From the NCBI RefSeq assembly GCF_006517625.1, contig NZ_VHQI01000002.1, positions 111,778-175,777 on the forward strand: a DNA stretch of 64,000 nucleotides, in the 5' to 3' direction. Of the stretch, positions 1-9,780 are shown piece after piece. The notes below the pieces were generated by a model. That model was not told the origin of the DNA, did not search any database, and was given only the letters and a program-made list of their open reading frames with translations. The position numbers were made by a program, and so were the translations under genes. This stretch comes from Mixta tenebrionis (GTDB lineage: Bacteria > Pseudomonadota > Gammaproteobacteria > Enterobacterales > Enterobacteriaceae). Positions within the stretch are counted from its first letter, which is position 1. Each line of letters opens with the position of its first letter.

Positions 1-72
1 CTGAGCATTAAAGAAGCTTCAGAGCAGCAGCCGCAGGCGGAAACGGCAGCCGCGACCCCTGAAGCAGAGTAA
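1..72 (+). CDS. pnp: Polynucleotide phosphorylase, C-terminal end (partial)
   Basis: The first 23 codons read in frame 1 to a TAA stop. They begin LSIKEASEQQ, which matches the end of the S1 domain and acidic tail of E. coli PNPase as I remember it. PNPase is the phosphorolytic 3'-5' exoribonuclease of the RNA degradosome. Only the tail is inside the window. nlpI follows in the same direction, as in E. coli. The identification rests on a short stretch plus context. Confidence 0.85.
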   Translation: MSIKEASEQQPQAETAAATPEAE

Positions 73-89
73 AAGCGCGTTCGACATTG

Positions 90-118
90 AGCTCTCCCCC
101 CGGTGGGGAGAGCTGTTT
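90..118 (+). terminator. Stem-loop after pnp
   Basis: A perfect 10-bp stem (AGCTCTCCCC pairing with GGGGAGAGCT) with a 5-nt loop lies 18 bases after the pnp stop. It is followed only by GTTT, so the U-tract is weak. It probably terminates or attenuates pnp transcripts before nlpI, or protects the 3' end. Confidence 0.6.
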
Positions 119-198
119 CGTTGCGAGGGCGGGAATCCTTGTGCATGGCAGGCGGATGACAGGACGTGCATCCCAATGTTGGTATTCGGGAGTGGGAA

Positions 199-1083
199 AT
201 GAAGCCTTTTTTGCGCTGGTGTTTCGTTGCGACAGCTATCACGCTGGCAGGATGCAGCAACTCAGATTGGCGTAAGAGCGATGTGCTGGCGGTTCCGCTA
301 CAGCCGACTCTGCAACAGGAAGTCATCCTGGCGCGCATGGAACAAATTCTTGCCAGTCGGGCACTGACCGATGATGAGCGCGCACAGCTATTATATGAGC
401 GCGGAGTGTTGTATGATAGCTTAGGTCTGAGGGCACTAGCGCGGAACGATTTTTCGCAGGCGCTGTCTATAAGACCAGATATGCCTGAAGTATTTAATTA
501 TTTAGGTATATACTTAACGCAGGCGGGCAACTTTGATGCCGCCTATGAAGCGTTCGATTCTGTACTTGAGCTTGATCCAACTTACAATTATGCGCATTTG
601 AACCGTGGTATCGCCCTCTATTACGGCGGACGGTACAGGTTAGCGCAAGATGATCTGCTGGCGTTTTATCAAGACGATCCTAACGATCCTTTCCGCAGTC
701 TGTGGCTCTATCTCGATGAACAAGAGATGGATGCTAAGCAGGCGAAAGTAATGCTGAAGCAGCGTTACGAGAAGGCGAATCGCGATCAATGGGGATGGAA
801 TATTGTCGAGTTCTACCTTGGCGACATCAGTGAAAAAACGCTGATGGAACGTCTTAAGGCAGACGCAACGGATAACACCTCGCTCGCTGAACATCTCAGT
901 GAAACCAACTTCTATTTAGGTAAGTACTACCTAAGTCTGGGGGAGAAGGACAGCGCGGAAGCGTTGTTCAAACTGGCGGTTGCCAACAACGTACATAACT
1001 TTGTTGAGCACCGATACGCATTGTTGGAACTGGCGCTGTTAGGCCAGACACAAGACGATTTAACAGAATCTGACCAGCAATAG
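199..1083 (+). CDS. nlpI: Lipoprotein NlpI, TPR adaptor
   Basis: The product is 294 aa, the same length as E. coli NlpI, and nearly identical to it through the TPR repeats. Residues 1-18 form a lipoprotein signal ending in the lipobox LAGC with Cys19 as the lipidation site, so it sits on the inner face of the outer membrane. The family scaffolds murein endopeptidases such as MepS with the protease Prc. An in-frame ATG 33 bases upstream exists, but only the chosen start puts the lipobox at the right distance. It lies between pnp and yrbN-deaD as in E. coli. Confidence 0.97.
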   Translation: MKPFLRWCFVATAITLAGCSNSDWRKSDVLAVPLQPTLQQEVILARMEQILASRALTDDERAQLLYERGVLYDSLGLRALARNDFSQALSIRPDMPEVFNYLGIYLTQAGNFDAAYEAFDSVLELDPTYNYAHLNRGIALYYGGRYRLAQDDLLAFYQDDPNDPFRSLWLYLDEQEMDAKQAKVMLKQRYEKANRDQWGWNIVEFYLGDISEKTLMERLKADATDNTSLAEHLSETNFYLGKYYLSLGEKDSAEALFKLAVANNVHNFVEHRYALLELALLGQTQDDLTESDQQ

Positions 1084-1117
1084 CTGACGAACAACTGATC
1101 CATTTTTTGCAAAATGT

Positions 1118-1146
1118 CATCACCTTTCGGGGTGACGGCTTTTTTG
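1118..1146 (+). terminator. Terminator after nlpI
   Basis: A short stem (TCACC with GGGTGA, loop TTTCG) is followed by CGGC and a run of T's. It lies 35 bases past the nlpI stop and before yrbN, so it should separate nlpI from the deaD transcript. Confidence 0.6.
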
Positions 1147-1186
1147 TTCGTCAAAACATCTAATTTGAGCCGGTTCACATTTTTCA

Positions 1187-1243
1187 ATGAAAATGATTGC
1201 ATATTTTCAGAATGAGTTGTGTAGACTGGCCGCCGTAATCTAA
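1187..1243 (+). CDS. yrbN: YrbN-type small leader peptide (18 aa)
   Basis: A short reading frame starts at ATG 1187 and ends with TAA at 1241-1243. Its C-terminal half, ELCRLAAVI, is what I recall from E. coli YrbN, the short peptide encoded between nlpI and csdA/deaD. The stop codon overlaps the purine-rich ribosome binding site of deaD (TAAGAGG), so its translation could be coupled to deaD. It is shorter than the roughly 26-aa E. coli peptide. The function of YrbN is not established; the coupling role is inference. Confidence 0.6.
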   Translation: MKMIAYFQNELCRLAAVI

Positions 1244-1259
1244 GAGGCACTTGTACTAC

Positions 1260-3146
1260 ATGACTGATATCCAAACCACTTTTTCCGATCTGGGCCTTAA
1301 CGAAGCTATCCTCACCGCTCTGAATGACATGGGCTATGAGAAGCCGTCGCCCATCCAGGCCGCCTGTATCCCGCATCTGCTGGCAGGCCGCGATGTGCTG
1401 GGTATGGCGCAAACCGGTAGTGGCAAAACCGCAGCTTTCGCCTTACCGCTGCTGAACAACATTGACAGCGAATTGAAAGCGCCGCAGATCCTGGTGCTGG
1501 CGCCGACGCGTGAGCTGGCGGTGCAGGTTGCAGAAGCCTGCAACGATTTCTCCAAACATATGCGCGGCGTAAACGTGCTGGCCCTGTATGGCGGCCAGCG
1601 TTATGACGTGCAGCTGCGTGCGCTGCGTCAGGGGCCGCAAATCGTAGTAGGTACGCCTGGCCGTCTGCTGGACCACCTGAAACGCGGCACGCTGGATCTC
1701 TCCAACCTGCGCGGTCTGGTGCTCGACGAAGCGGATGAGATGCTGCGCATGGGCTTTATCGAAGACGTGGAAACCATCATGGCGCAGATCCCGGAAGGTC
1801 ATCAGACCGCTCTGTTCTCTGCCACCATGCCGGAAGCGATTCGTCGCATTACCCGTCGCTTTATGAAAGATCCGCAGGAAGTACGTATCCAGAGCAGCGT
1901 TACCACGCGTCCTGACATCAGCCAGAGCTACTGGACCGTCTGGGGCCGTAAAACCGACGCGCTGGTGCGTTTCCTGGAAGCGGAAGACTTTGATGCCGCC
2001 ATTATCTTCGTTCGCACCAAAAATGCGACGCTGGAAGTGGCTGAAGCGCTGGAGCGCAGCGGCTATAACAGCGCCGCGCTGAACGGCGATATGAACCAGG
2101 CGCTGCGCGAGCAGACGCTGGAGCGTTTGAAAGATGGTCGTCTGGATATCCTGATCGCGACTGACGTTGCCGCTCGTGGCCTTGACGTCGATCGTATCAG
2201 CCTGGTGGTTAACTACGATATCCCGATGGATTCGGAATCCTACGTTCACCGTATCGGCCGTACCGGTCGCGCCGGTCGCGCCGGTCGCGCGCTGCTGTTC
2301 GTGGAAAACCGCGAGCGCCGTCTGCTGCGCAATATCGAACGCACCATGAAGCTGACCATTCCGGAAGTGGAACTGCCGAACGCGGAACTGCTGAGCACCC
2401 GCCGTCTGGCGAAGTTCGCCGCTAAAGTACAGCAGCAGCTGGAAAGCAGCGATCTGGAACAGTACCGCGCGCTGCTGAGCCAGCTGACGCCGGAAAGCGA
2501 TCTGGATATGGAAACGCTGGCCGCCGCGCTGCTGAAAATGGCGCAGGGCGAACGTCCGCTGATTCTGCCGCCGGATGCGCCGCGTCCGCAGCGTCGTGAA
2601 TTCCGTGAGCGTGACGATCGTCGCGGCAGCCGTGAAGTACGTAGCGACAGCCGCGATGGCGATCGTCCACGTCGTGAACGTCGTGACGTTGGCGATATGG
2701 AACTGTACCGCATTGAAGTGGGTCGCGATGATGGTGTTGAAGTGCGTCACATCGTGGGCGCTATCGCCAACGAAGGCGATATCAGCAGCCGTTACATCGG
2801 CAACATCAAGCTGTTTGCTTCTCACTCAACGATTGAGCTGCCGAAAGGTATGCCGGGTGAAATCCTGCAGCACTTTACCCGCACGCGTATTCTCAATAAG
2901 CCGATGAATATGCAGCTGCTGGGCGATGCGCAGCCGCATGAACGTTCTGACCGTGGTGAGCGTCGCGGCGGCGGCCGTAGCGGTTTCGGCGGCGGCGAAC
3001 GTCGTGAGGGCGGTCGCGAAGGCGGTCGTCGCTTTAGCGAACGTCGTGAAGGCGGCGGGCGCAGCTTCAACCGCGAAGGCGCTAACCGTGGCCCGCGTCG
3101 TGAAGATAGCGCCGGTACCGGTGCCGTTCGTCGTCGCGATTACTAA
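1260..3146 (+). CDS. deaD: DEAD-box RNA helicase DeaD/CsdA
   Basis: This 628-aa ATP-dependent RNA helicase acts in ribosome biogenesis, cold adaptation and mRNA decay. Visible motifs are Walker A AQTGSGKT (50-57), the Ia-type APTREL, DEAD (156-159), SAT, and the C-terminal helicase motif [11 protein letters not shown]. An RRM-like RNA-binding domain lies around 480-560, followed by an RG-rich basic tail. ATG 1260 is preferred because the AAGAGG sequence is 12 bases upstream; a TTG three codons earlier is too close to it. The mtr permease gene that follows deaD in E. coli is absent here. Confidence 0.98.
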   Translation: MTDIQTTFSDLGLNEAILTALNDMGYEKPSPIQAACIPHLLAGRDVLGMAQTGSGKTAAFALPLLNNIDSELKAPQILVLAPTRELAVQVAEACNDFSKHMRGVNVLALYGGQRYDVQLRALRQGPQIVVGTPGRLLDHLKRGTLDLSNLRGLVLDEADEMLRMGFIEDVETIMAQIPEGHQTALFSATMPEAIRRITRRFMKDPQEVRIQSSVTTRPDISQSYWTVWGRKTDALVRFLEAEDFDAAIIFVRTKNATLEVAEALERSGYNSAALNGDMNQALREQTLERLKDGRLDILIATDVAARGLDVDRISLVVNYDIPMDSESYVHRIGRTGRAGRAGRALLFVENRERRLLRNIERTMKLTIPEVELPNAELLSTRRLAKFAAKVQQQLESSDLEQYRALLSQLTPESDLDMETLAAALLKMAQGERPLILPPDAPRPQRREFRERDDRRGSREVRSDSRDGDRPRRERRDVGDMELYRIEVGRDDGVEVRHIVGAIANEGDISSRYIGNIKLFASHSTIELPKGMPGEILQHFTRTRILNKPMNMQLLGDAQPHERSDRGERRGGGRSGFGGGERREGGREGGRRFSERREGGGRSFNREGANRGPRREDSAGTGAVRRRDY

Positions 3147-3162
3147 TCGCTAAGCACGAAAT

Positions 3163-3191
3163 AAAAAACCAGCCGCAAGGCTGGTTTTTTT
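3163..3191 (+). terminator. Rho-independent terminator of deaD
   Basis: Stem AACCAGCC with GGCTGGTT around a GCAA loop, flanked by an A-run upstream and seven T's downstream. Because of the A-run it may also work for yhbW, which converges from the other strand. Confidence 0.9.
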
Positions 3192-3219
3192 ATGGCTGCG
3201 ATTCAGGATAACGTAACCT

Positions 3220-4230
3220 TCAAAGCGCCTGCGCGGCCTGCATCGCCAGTTCAAACGAGCGCAGACGCGCCGCCGTAGCGAAAATCTGTCCGTTAACCAT
3301 GATTTCATCCGCCTGGGTTTCGCGAATCAGCGCCGCCAGCCCCTGCTGCACCATGCTGCCGTCGCCGACGATCGACATGCTTAACGCCTGCTGTACGCCG
3401 TACTGCTCGGAAGGCGTCCAGAGCGCATCCATATTCTCTACCGGCTGCGGCAGCGGCCCCGGTTTACCGCGTCGCAGATTGATAAACTGCTGCTGCATAG
3501 AGGTAAACAGGAAACGCGCCTCCTGCTCGCTGTCTGCCGCGACGACGTTTACGCAGACCATAGCGTAAGGCTGCGCCAGGCGGGAGGAAGGCCGGAAGTT
3601 TTCACGATACAGATGCAGCGCCTGAAACAGCAGATCGGGAGCGAAATGGGAGGCGAAGGCGAAAGGCAGCCCCAGCTTCGCCGCCAGCTGCGCGCTGTAG
3701 AGGCTGGAACCCAGCAGCCAGACCGGGATCTGTAATCCCAGCCCCGGCACCGGCTGCACCGGCAGCTGCGCATCCTGGTCTGCGTCAAACCAGGCGATCA
3801 GCGTTTCGACATCTTCAGGGAAGCTGTCAACCATGGCGGCGCTCTGATGACGACGCAGCGCCATCATGGTGCGCTGGTCGGAGCCTGGCGCGCGGCCCAG
3901 CCCCAGATCGATACGTCCAGGATAGAGGGTTTCCAGCGTGCCGAACTGCTCGGCAATCACCAGCGGCGCATGGTTTGGCAGCATAATGCCGCCGGAGCCC
4001 AGACGCAGCGTGCTGGTATTGGCCGCCAGATAACCGATCAGCACCGACGTAGCGGCGCTGGCAATCCCGGTCATATTGTGATGTTCTGCGAGCCAGTAGC
4101 GATGAAAGCCCAGTTTCTCCGCCTGCCGGGCCAGCGCCAGCGAGGCATCAAAGGCGTCGCGCGGCGTGGCGCCCTGCGCAACCGGGGCCAGATCGAGCAC
4201 TGACAGGGGAACGTTTTTTTTCTCAGACAT
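3220..4230 (-). CDS. yhbW: Luciferase-like monooxygenase YhbW
   Basis: A 336-aa bacterial luciferase-like flavin monooxygenase fold protein, aligning along its full length with E. coli YhbW (335 aa as I recall). Conserved stretches include [15 protein letters not shown] and [18 protein letters not shown] segments of the family. The substrate is unknown. It is transcribed towards deaD, with a converging terminator between them, and is downstream of the ubiUV operon on the same strand. Confidence 0.95.
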   Translation of the reverse strand: MSEKKNVPLSVLDLAPVAQGATPRDAFDASLALARQAEKLGFHRYWLAEHHNMTGIASAATSVLIGYLAANTSTLRLGSGGIMLPNHAPLVIAEQFGTLETLYPGRIDLGLGRAPGSDQRTMMALRRHQSAAMVDSFPEDVETLIAWFDADQDAQLPVQPVPGLGLQIPVWLLGSSLYSAQLAAKLGLPFAFASHFAPDLLFQALHLYRENFRPSSRLAQPYAMVCVNVVAADSEQEARFLFTSMQQQFINLRRGKPGPLPQPVENMDALWTPSEQYGVQQALSMSIVGDGSMVQQGLAALIRETQADEIMVNGQIFATAARLRSFELAMQAAQAL

Positions 4231-4396
4231 ATCTGCTCACTTTGTTGGCTGCAAGGCCGGAACGTCAACTGCCGTCGGCCTGACAGAAAAACATGCACTT
4301 ACTCTACCGTATTGCACTTTTAGCAGAGTAGCCAGAATATGCCCTGAGAGCAAAGCGTCGAAGCAAGTAAAATATTGGCGAGGCGGGAAGTGGAGC

Positions 4397-4420
4397 GTAC
4401 GGCGCAGCGGCGCGCCGTAC
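4397..4420 (-). terminator. Stem-loop downstream of ubiV
   Basis: A perfect 9-bp GC-rich stem (GTACGGCGC with GCGCCGTAC, 6-nt loop) starts 8 bases past the end of ubiV. No T-tract follows, so this may be Rho-assisted or a 3'-end stabiliser rather than a classical terminator. Confidence 0.4.
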
Positions 4421-4428
4421 TCTAATGG

Positions 4429-5307
4429 TCAGGACTGTAGCGCCATACCGGCCAGCTTGCGCCAGTAGCCGTTGCAGTCGTTGCGCTGGGCTACCATTAA
4501 CGGCGCCTGGCCCTGCTCGTTGGCGCGGAAGCGGTTAATCATCTCCAGCGTGCCTTTGTCTTGCGGCGACAGCCGCACCACATCCACCAGGCCATGCATG
4601 CCGATCAGATCGTTGCCCAGGTTATAGCAGTAGCCGCTCATGGTCTGAATGCCGTTCAGCACAAAAACCTGCTGATCTTCCTGCGACAGCACGCGGCGGC
4701 CCTGCGGATATTTAATGCAGCAGGTTTCGCAGTCATCTTTGGGTTTGTCTTCGGAACGGGCGGTAAAGCAGCGCGCCGACAGCGCCAGCGGCAGATGGCC
4801 ATAGGCCAGCACTTCAACTTCGAACTTACCGTGAATACCCAGCTCATGGCACTGCTGCTGAATATTTATCAGCCAGTCGCGCGACAGCTCCACCGGCATA
4901 CACCAGCGCGTCATGCCCAGCCGCAGCAGCATACGCAGCGTCATGGCGTTATAACAGTTCAGCGCATGGCCGACGACGAAGGGCAGCTTTTGCTCCGCCG
5001 CCATATTGACCGTACCGAAATCGTTAGCTTCGATCAGGAAATCGCCGTTATCCACATAACGCTTAATCTCCTGCAGTTCAGAAGTGGACTGCACCAGCGC
5101 CAGGGTGCTGAACACCACCTGTTTTCCGCTTGCCGCCAGCTGGCGGGCAAACTCCATCCACTGCGGGAAGCGCGTAGCGCGACGTTTGCTGCAAACCGAT
5201 TCGCCCAGATAAACAATATCCGCGCTGCTTGCCGCGGCGGCCTGATAAAAATCAGCCAGCTCTTCCGTTGGCCAGTACCACAGCACCGGCCCTAAAGAAT
5301 ATTTCAT
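4429..5307 (-). CDS. ubiV: Anaerobic ubiquinone hydroxylase subunit UbiV
   Basis: The 292-aa product matches the length and sequence of E. coli UbiV (YhbV). It is a U32 peptidase-family fold protein that with UbiU and UbiT supports O2-independent ubiquinone synthesis. The Fe-S ligand region is visible as cysteines in the C-terminal third (DCETCCIKYPQGRR and an earlier RCFTARSED segment). The start at 5307 (MKYSLGPVLW) gives the usual family N-terminus. ubiU ends 10 bases upstream, so the two are an operon. Confidence 0.96.
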   Translation of the reverse strand: MKYSLGPVLWYWPTEELADFYQAAAASSADIVYLGESVCSKRRATRFPQWMEFARQLAASGKQVVFSTLALVQSTSELQEIKRYVDNGDFLIEANDFGTVNMAAEQKLPFVVGHALNCYNAMTLRMLLRLGMTRWCMPVELSRDWLINIQQQCHELGIHGKFEVEVLAYGHLPLALSARCFTARSEDKPKDDCETCCIKYPQGRRVLSQEDQQVFVLNGIQTMSGYCYNLGNDLIGMHGLVDVVRLSPQDKGTLEMINRFRANEQGQAPLMVAQRNDCNGYWRKLAGMALQS

Positions 5308-5317
5308 CACCTTTCCT

Positions 5318-6313
5318 TTATTGCCATTTACGGTGGTAAGCGCCCAGCGTGGTCTGGGTGCCTTCCGACAGCGAGCCCAGCTCCGCCATCCAGCTCTCCT
5401 GAACGGCAAAGGCCTCCGGGTCTGCTTTACAGCGATCGATCGCCTGGCGCCAGATGCGCGCCACCTGGGAAACATAGGCGGGGCTGCGCTGGCGTCCCTC
5501 GATCTTCACCGAGGCGATATTGGCGGCTAACAGCTCAGGCAACAGCTCAAGGGTATTCAGGCTGGTTGGCTCCTCCAGCACGTGGTAACGCTGGCCGTCG
5601 ACCTGATAGCGCCCCTTACATAAGGTGGGATAGCCCGCATTTTCATTGGGCTCGTAGCGATCGATCAGCACCTCGTTCAGGCGCGATTCCAGCCCGGCGG
5701 GCGTTTGCTGCCAGCGTACATAGCGCGCAGGCGAACAGGCGCCGACCGTATTCGGCGATTCGCCGGTCATCCAGGAAGAGAGATAGCAGCGGCCTTCCGC
5801 CATAATGCACAGGCTGCCGAAGGCGAAAACCTCCAGCGGCACCGGCGTATTACGCGCCAGCTGACGCACCTGATGCATAGAGAGCACGCGCGGCAGCACC
5901 ACGCGCGCCACGTCAAAGTGCTGATGGTAGAAGCGAATCGCTTCCAGATTGGTGGCCGATGCCTGCACCGACACGTGTCGCTCGATATGGGGATAGCGGC
6001 TGGCGGCATATTCCAGCATCGCCAGATCGGCGATAATCAGCGCGTCAGCGCCGTTATCCACCGCCATATCAATAGCGTTCTGCCAACGGATAAAGCCATT
6101 GGGATGCGCGAAAGTATTAATGGCGACATGGAGTTTACGCTGATGCTGATGCACCACGCGCGCCGCCTCTTTCAGACGCTTATCGGTAAAGTTAAGGCCG
6201 GCGAAATGACGTGCGTTCGTGTCATCCTTCAGACCGATGTAAACTGCATCTGCTCCGTTTTCGATAGCTGCCTTCAGCGCGGGCAAATTGCCCGCCGGGC
6301 AAAGGAGTTCCAT
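5318..6313 (-). CDS. ubiU: Anaerobic ubiquinone hydroxylase subunit UbiU
   Basis: The product is 331 aa, as in E. coli UbiU (YhbU), beginning MELLCPAGNLPALKAAI, the conserved U32-family start. It partners UbiV in oxygen-independent hydroxylation of the ubiquinone ring. Cysteines in CIMAEGRCYLSS and ACSPARY segments are the expected cluster ligands. I rejected the longer in-frame extension upstream because it lacks family similarity. It is divergent from ubiT across a 214-bp promoter region. Confidence 0.96.
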   Translation of the reverse strand: MELLCPAGNLPALKAAIENGADAVYIGLKDDTNARHFAGLNFTDKRLKEAARVVHQHQRKLHVAINTFAHPNGFIRWQNAIDMAVDNGADALIIADLAMLEYAASRYPHIERHVSVQASATNLEAIRFYHQHFDVARVVLPRVLSMHQVRQLARNTPVPLEVFAFGSLCIMAEGRCYLSSWMTGESPNTVGACSPARYVRWQQTPAGLESRLNEVLIDRYEPNENAGYPTLCKGRYQVDGQRYHVLEEPTSLNTLELLPELLAANIASVKIEGRQRSPAYVSQVARIWRQAIDRCKADPEAFAVQESWMAELGSLSEGTQTTLGAYHRKWQ

Positions 6314-6527
6314 GACATATCCTGTAAGCAATAAAATACTTGCGCCGAGTGTAGTCAACCCTGGCACGGGAAATTTTGATTTAAGGCAGCGAATGACGTA
6401 TTGATTGAATAAGTGTGACAAAATTGTTCATTTTGCAGCGTGATTTATTGATCCAGTCGCTCAGGAGAAAACGGCGCTGTGGCAAAATAGCGCGTAATAG
6501 CGCTTATTTGGTCTGAGGAGTAAAACT

Positions 6528-7052
6528 GTGTTAAAGATGCTTCGCGCTCGGTGTGTTAATCAGGGGCCCGCGCTGCTGCGGCTGCCGGTGCAGTTTACGC
6601 CGTTTGTACTGAAAAAAGCGTTGCTGCAACAGCTATTAAATTCGCAGTTTCGCCATGCGCTGGCGGAAGGTGAGTTAGACTTTCTGCAGGGACGCTGGCT
6701 GGGCATTGATATCCACGATATCGCACTGCGCTGGACCGTCACGCTGGAAAACGATCGTCTGGAAATCAGTAATCGTGACGAGGCCGACGTCTGGTTCCGC
6801 GGCACCGCCAACGATCTGCTGCTGGTCGCCGCACGTAAAACCGACCCGGATACGCTTTTCTTCCAGCGCCGCCTGGTAATTGAGGGCGACACCGAACTGG
6901 GGCTGGAAGTGAAAAATCTAATGGATGCGATCGAGCTGGAGCATATGCCAGCACCGCTACGCATTGGGTTAATGCAGCTGGCTGATTTCGTTGAGGCCGG
7001 CCTGAACGAGGACGCGAAATCTTCGGGAGATCGCGCAGGTGCTTCATGTTAA
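6528..7052 (+). CDS. ubiT: SCP2-domain ubiquinone factor UbiT
   Basis: A 174-aa protein with an SCP2 sterol-carrier lipid-binding domain, the same length as E. coli UbiT (YhbT). UbiT is the anaerobic accessory lipid-binding factor for ubiquinone synthesis. The start codon is GTG at 6528 with GAGGAG 7 bases upstream. The block FFQRRLVIEGDTELGL is highly conserved. It overlaps the next gene, yhbS, by 7 bases, indicating translational coupling. Confidence 0.95.
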   Translation: MLKMLRARCVNQGPALLRLPVQFTPFVLKKALLQQLLNSQFRHALAEGELDFLQGRWLGIDIHDIALRWTVTLENDRLEISNRDEADVWFRGTANDLLLVAARKTDPDTLFFQRRLVIEGDTELGLEVKNLMDAIELEHMPAPLRIGLMQLADFVEAGLNEDAKSSGDRAGASC

Positions 7053-7555
7053 TTCGTACAGAGATAGGGGTGGATGCGGCCGGCATCGATAGCCTGCTGC
7101 GCCGCTGCTTTACCACCGGCGCCGAAGCGGAGCTGGTGCAACGGCTACGTGAAGATGGGCTGCTGACGCTGGGCGTGGTTGCGACTGACGACGAAGGGCA
7201 GGTGCTTGGCTATGCGGCATTCAGTCCGGTTACCGTACAGGATGAAGATCGTAACTGGGTGGGCCTGGCGCCGCTGGCGGTTGATGAGCGCGTGCGCGGC
7301 CAGGGCATCGGCCAGCAGCTGGTTTATGAAGGGCTCGATACGCTGAATGAATTCGGCTATGCGGCGGTAGTGGTGTTGGGCGATCCCGCCTGGTACGGGC
7401 GCTGCGGCTTTGAGCCGGCGGCCCGCTATCAGCTGCGCTGCGCGTGGCCCGGCACGGAGGCCGCTTTCCAGGTTTACCGGCTGGCGGACGACGCGTTTGT
7501 TGATGTGAGCGGAGAAGTCGCCTATCCGGCGCACTTTAACCGCTTCGCTCGCTGA
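7046..7555 (+). CDS. yhbS: GNAT-family N-acetyltransferase YhbS
   Basis: A 169-aa GNAT acetyltransferase matching E. coli YhbS throughout. The acetyl-CoA loop motif is visible in [12 protein letters not shown] (motif A, R/Q-x-x-G-x-G/A). The substrate is unknown. It is coupled to ubiT by a 7-base overlap, and its 3' end overlaps the convergent yhbQ by 20 bases. Confidence 0.93.
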   Translation: MLIRTEIGVDAAGIDSLLRRCFTTGAEAELVQRLREDGLLTLGVVATDDEGQVLGYAAFSPVTVQDEDRNWVGLAPLAVDERVRGQGIGQQLVYEGLDTLNEFGYAAVVVLGDPAWYGRCGFEPAARYQLRCAWPGTEAAFQVYRLADDAFVDVSGEVAYPAHFNRFAR

Positions 7556-7844
7556 GCCAGCAGGCCAGCGAAACGGGCTGGCTGGCGACCAGCCTGAGCT
7601 TCTCCCGCCGCGGCAGCTGCTTTACCTGATACTCCAGGCGGGAAGCCATCGCCCGGTCGCCCGCCTCGCAGACAAAAAGCAGCTCCAGCGGCCCTTTACC
7701 CCGCAGCGCTTTTGCGCCGGCGCCCTGCTGATGCTGCAAAAAGCGGCGCGGCACGTTATTGCTGATGCCGGTATAGAGCCAGCCGGCTGCGGTGCGGATA
7801 ATATAGAGCTGCCAGGGCGCAGCGACGATCTCACTCATGCTCAT
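7536..7844 (-). CDS. yhbQ: GIY-YIG nuclease-fold protein YhbQ
   Basis: A 102-aa UvrC N-terminal-like GIY-YIG domain protein. The motif appears as [16 protein letters not shown] near residues 13-28, with conserved Arg and the [13 protein letters not shown] block typical of the YhbQ family. A role in DNA damage responses has been suggested for the family. It is convergent with yhbS and shares 20 bases with it. Confidence 0.93.
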   Translation of the reverse strand: MSMSEIVAAPWQLYIIRTAAGWLYTGISNNVPRRFLQHQQGAGAKALRGKGPLELLFVCEAGDRAMASRLEYQVKQLPRREKLRLVASQPVSLACWLSERSG

Positions 7845-7915
7845 CCTCTTCGTTTCAGAAGTGGCATTGTAGCCGTCTCGCCTGCGTCCGTCATGATCGG
7901 CCGGCTGAATTAACC

Positions 7916-8359
7916 ATGGAGCGCAGTTTGTCTGACGTTAGCGCCATTACGCGCTTTTTAAACCAGCAGCATGTGCTGTCGCTCTGCTGCCGCGATGCGG
8001 AAATGCTCTGGTGCGCCAACTGTTTTTACGTATTCGACGAAGCGCGTATGGCGTTCTGGATCATGACCGAAGAGAAAACGCGTCACGGCGCGCTGATGGC
8101 GCAGCAGCCGCAGGTAGCGGGCACGATTAACGGCCAGCCGAAAACGGTCATGCTGATTAAAGGCGTGCAGTATTGCGGCACGGCGCGGCGGCTGAGCGGC
8201 GAGTCGGAGCGGATCGCGCGTGCGGCCTACTGCCGGCGCTTCCCGATAGCGCGCGCGGTTGCGGCGCCGTTATGGGAAATCAGGCTGGATGAGATAAAAA
8301 TGACCGACAACGCGCTCGGCTTCGGCAACAAGCAGCACTGGCGGCGTGCGGCGGGCTAA
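7916..8359 (+). CDS. yhbP: YhbP family protein (UPF0306)
   Basis: A 147-aa protein similar to E. coli YhbP, with a split-barrel flavin-binding-like fold in the family. Conserved blocks are [22 protein letters not shown] and [13 protein letters not shown]. No enzymatic role is established. It is convergent with yhbO. Confidence 0.92.
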   Translation: MERSLSDVSAITRFLNQQHVLSLCCRDAEMLWCANCFYVFDEARMAFWIMTEEKTRHGALMAQQPQVAGTINGQPKTVMLIKGVQYCGTARRLSGESERIARAAYCRRFPIARAVAAPLWEIRLDEIKMTDNALGFGNKQHWRRAAG

Positions 8360-8371
8360 CTTGTGGAGAAG

Positions 8372-8399
8372 CGCCGTGCGGCGGCAGCGCAGCACGGCG
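8372..8399. terminator. Stem-loop between yhbP and yhbO
   Basis: An 8-bp perfect stem (CGCCGTGC with GCACGGCG, 12-nt loop) lies between two convergent genes. It has no T-run on either side; a bidirectional termination role is inferred from position. Confidence 0.4.
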
Positions 8400-8409
8400 G
8401 CAGGTGCGG

Positions 8410-8931
8410 TTAGCTCATATTCAGAATGCGCAGCGACTCCTGGTTAAACGCGGGCAGATCTTCCGGCGTGCGGCTGGTTACCAGCTTATCGTTATCCACC
8501 ACCACTTCCTTATCGTAGAAATCCGCACCGGCATTTTTCAGATCGATGGCGATCGCTTTCACGCAGGTCATCTTACGTCCACGTACGCCGTTGGCGCTAA
8601 TCAGCAGCTGCGGGCCGTGGCAGATGGCGAAGATCGGTTTGCCGCTGGCGACAAATTCCTTAGTGAAATTGATAAAACGATCGTCGCCGCGCAGGCTGTC
8701 TGGCGAATGGCCGCCGGGCAGCAGCAGCGCATCAAATTCCGCCGGGCTGACGTGATCAATAGCTTTATCGATTTTTACCTGAGCTTTTCCCTGCTTGCCT
8801 GTTACCGTTTTACCGGCTTCCATTTCGATGGTCACAACTTCATGGCCCGCTTTGGTATAGGCTTCGGCAGGGGAGGTAAATTCAGAGTCTTCAAATTCAT
8901 CGGTAATCAGTACCGCTATTTTCTTGCTCAT
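8410..8931 (-). CDS. yhbO: PfpI/DJ-1 family protein YhbO
   Basis: A 173-aa class I glutamine amidotransferase-like protein of the DJ-1/PfpI superfamily, matching E. coli YhbO end to end. The nucleophile elbow is AICHGPQLL with the catalytic Cys about residue 104. It is reported as a protein/nucleotide deglycase or glyoxalase-type stress factor, an activity still debated. The ribosome site AGGAGG-like sequence precedes the ATG on the minus strand. Confidence 0.95.
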   Translation of the reverse strand: MSKKIAVLITDEFEDSEFTSPAEAYTKAGHEVVTIEMEAGKTVTGKQGKAQVKIDKAIDHVSPAEFDALLLPGGHSPDSLRGDDRFINFTKEFVASGKPIFAICHGPQLLISANGVRGRKMTCVKAIAIDLKNAGADFYDKEVVVDNDKLVTSRTPEDLPAFNQESLRILNMS

Positions 8932-9084
8932 CTTTTCCTCCTTTCTGGGTTGAATTACCGGTTAAGTCTGGTTGAGGATGCCGAAAAATCAAATTCTTCG
9001 CGGCGACATCTCTGCTAATCTCAGCGTTATATCTCACCCGCGGCAGGCCGGCGCGGGTCCGGCAATCCTGATAAGGAGGGAAAA

Positions 9085-9732
9085 ATGAGTCGGATACTGT
9101 TAACCGGCGCCAGCGGGCTGGTAGGCAGCCATCTGCTGCGTCTGCTGGCGGCGGAGCCGCGCGTCAGCGAAATTATTGCGCCCACGCGCCGCCCGCTGCC
9201 GGCGATGCAAAAGCTGATCAACCCGGTTGAGGAGGATCTTACCGATGTGCTGCGTCCGTTGCGGCTGCCGGTGGATATTGTCTTTTGCTGTCTCGGCACC
9301 ACGCGTAAGCAGGCGGGCAGCAAGGCGGCCTTTGTGCATGTTGATTACACGCTGGTGGTAGACAGCGCCATTGCCGGACAGCGGCTGGGCGCAAAACATA
9401 TGCTGGCGGTCAGCTCGCACGGCGCTAATGCGCGCTCGCTCTTTTTTTACCAGCGGGTAAAAGGCGAAATGGAACAGGCGCTGCGGCGGCAAAACTGGCC
9501 GCGTCTGACGCTGATTCGCCCCTCGCTGCTGTTAGGCGATCGTCAGCAGCCGCGACCGGGCGAAGCTTTTCTTGCGCCGTTATTTAAGCTGCTGCCGGGA
9601 AACTGGCGAGCGGTAGCGGCGAAAGAGGTTGCCGCCGCGCTGATGCATGAGGCGTTTTCTCCCGGCCGGCGCGAGCTGAACATCATTGAGTCGGCGGCGA
9701 TTCCGCGCTATGGCGCACAGGCGGCAGGCTAA
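9085..9732 (+). CDS. yraR: NAD(P)-binding oxidoreductase-like protein YraR
   Basis: A 215-aa short-chain dehydrogenase/NmrA-like protein, homologous to E. coli YraR. A Rossmann motif TGASGLVGSH lies near residues 7-16. The CCLGTTRKQAGS, YTLVVDSA and FFYQRVKGEME blocks are conserved. AGGAGG lies about 8 bases before the ATG. The physiological role is unknown. It is the last gene of the E. coli-like yhb/yra block before a change in gene order. Confidence 0.92.
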   Translation: MSRILLTGASGLVGSHLLRLLAAEPRVSEIIAPTRRPLPAMQKLINPVEEDLTDVLRPLRLPVDIVFCCLGTTRKQAGSKAAFVHVDYTLVVDSAIAGQRLGAKHMLAVSSHGANARSLFFYQRVKGEMEQALRRQNWPRLTLIRPSLLLGDRQQPRPGEAFLAPLFKLLPGNWRAVAAKEVAAALMHEAFSPGRRELNIIESAAIPRYGAQAAG

Positions 9733-9780
9733 AAGCCTGCCCGCGCTGTGTATTGCTGATGTGGGGCGACGCAGCGCCCC
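9723..9780. terminator. Two hairpins between yraR and nrdG
   Basis: A perfect 8-bp stem with a 3-nt loop (9723-9741) includes the yraR stop codon. A second stem GGGGCG/CGCCCC (9763-9780) follows. They lie between convergent genes and probably terminate both, though T-tracts are lacking. Confidence 0.5.

Noticed and set aside
1443..2825. Long open frame (460 codons) antisense to deaD
   Set aside because: Mirror of the GC-biased codon pattern of deaD; no ribosome site and low-complexity protein without family features.
6314..6527. FNR box between ubiU and ubiT
   Set aside because: FNR control is expected from E. coli, and TTGAT half-sites occur (for example TTGATTGAATAAG), but none has an acceptable second half at the right spacing.
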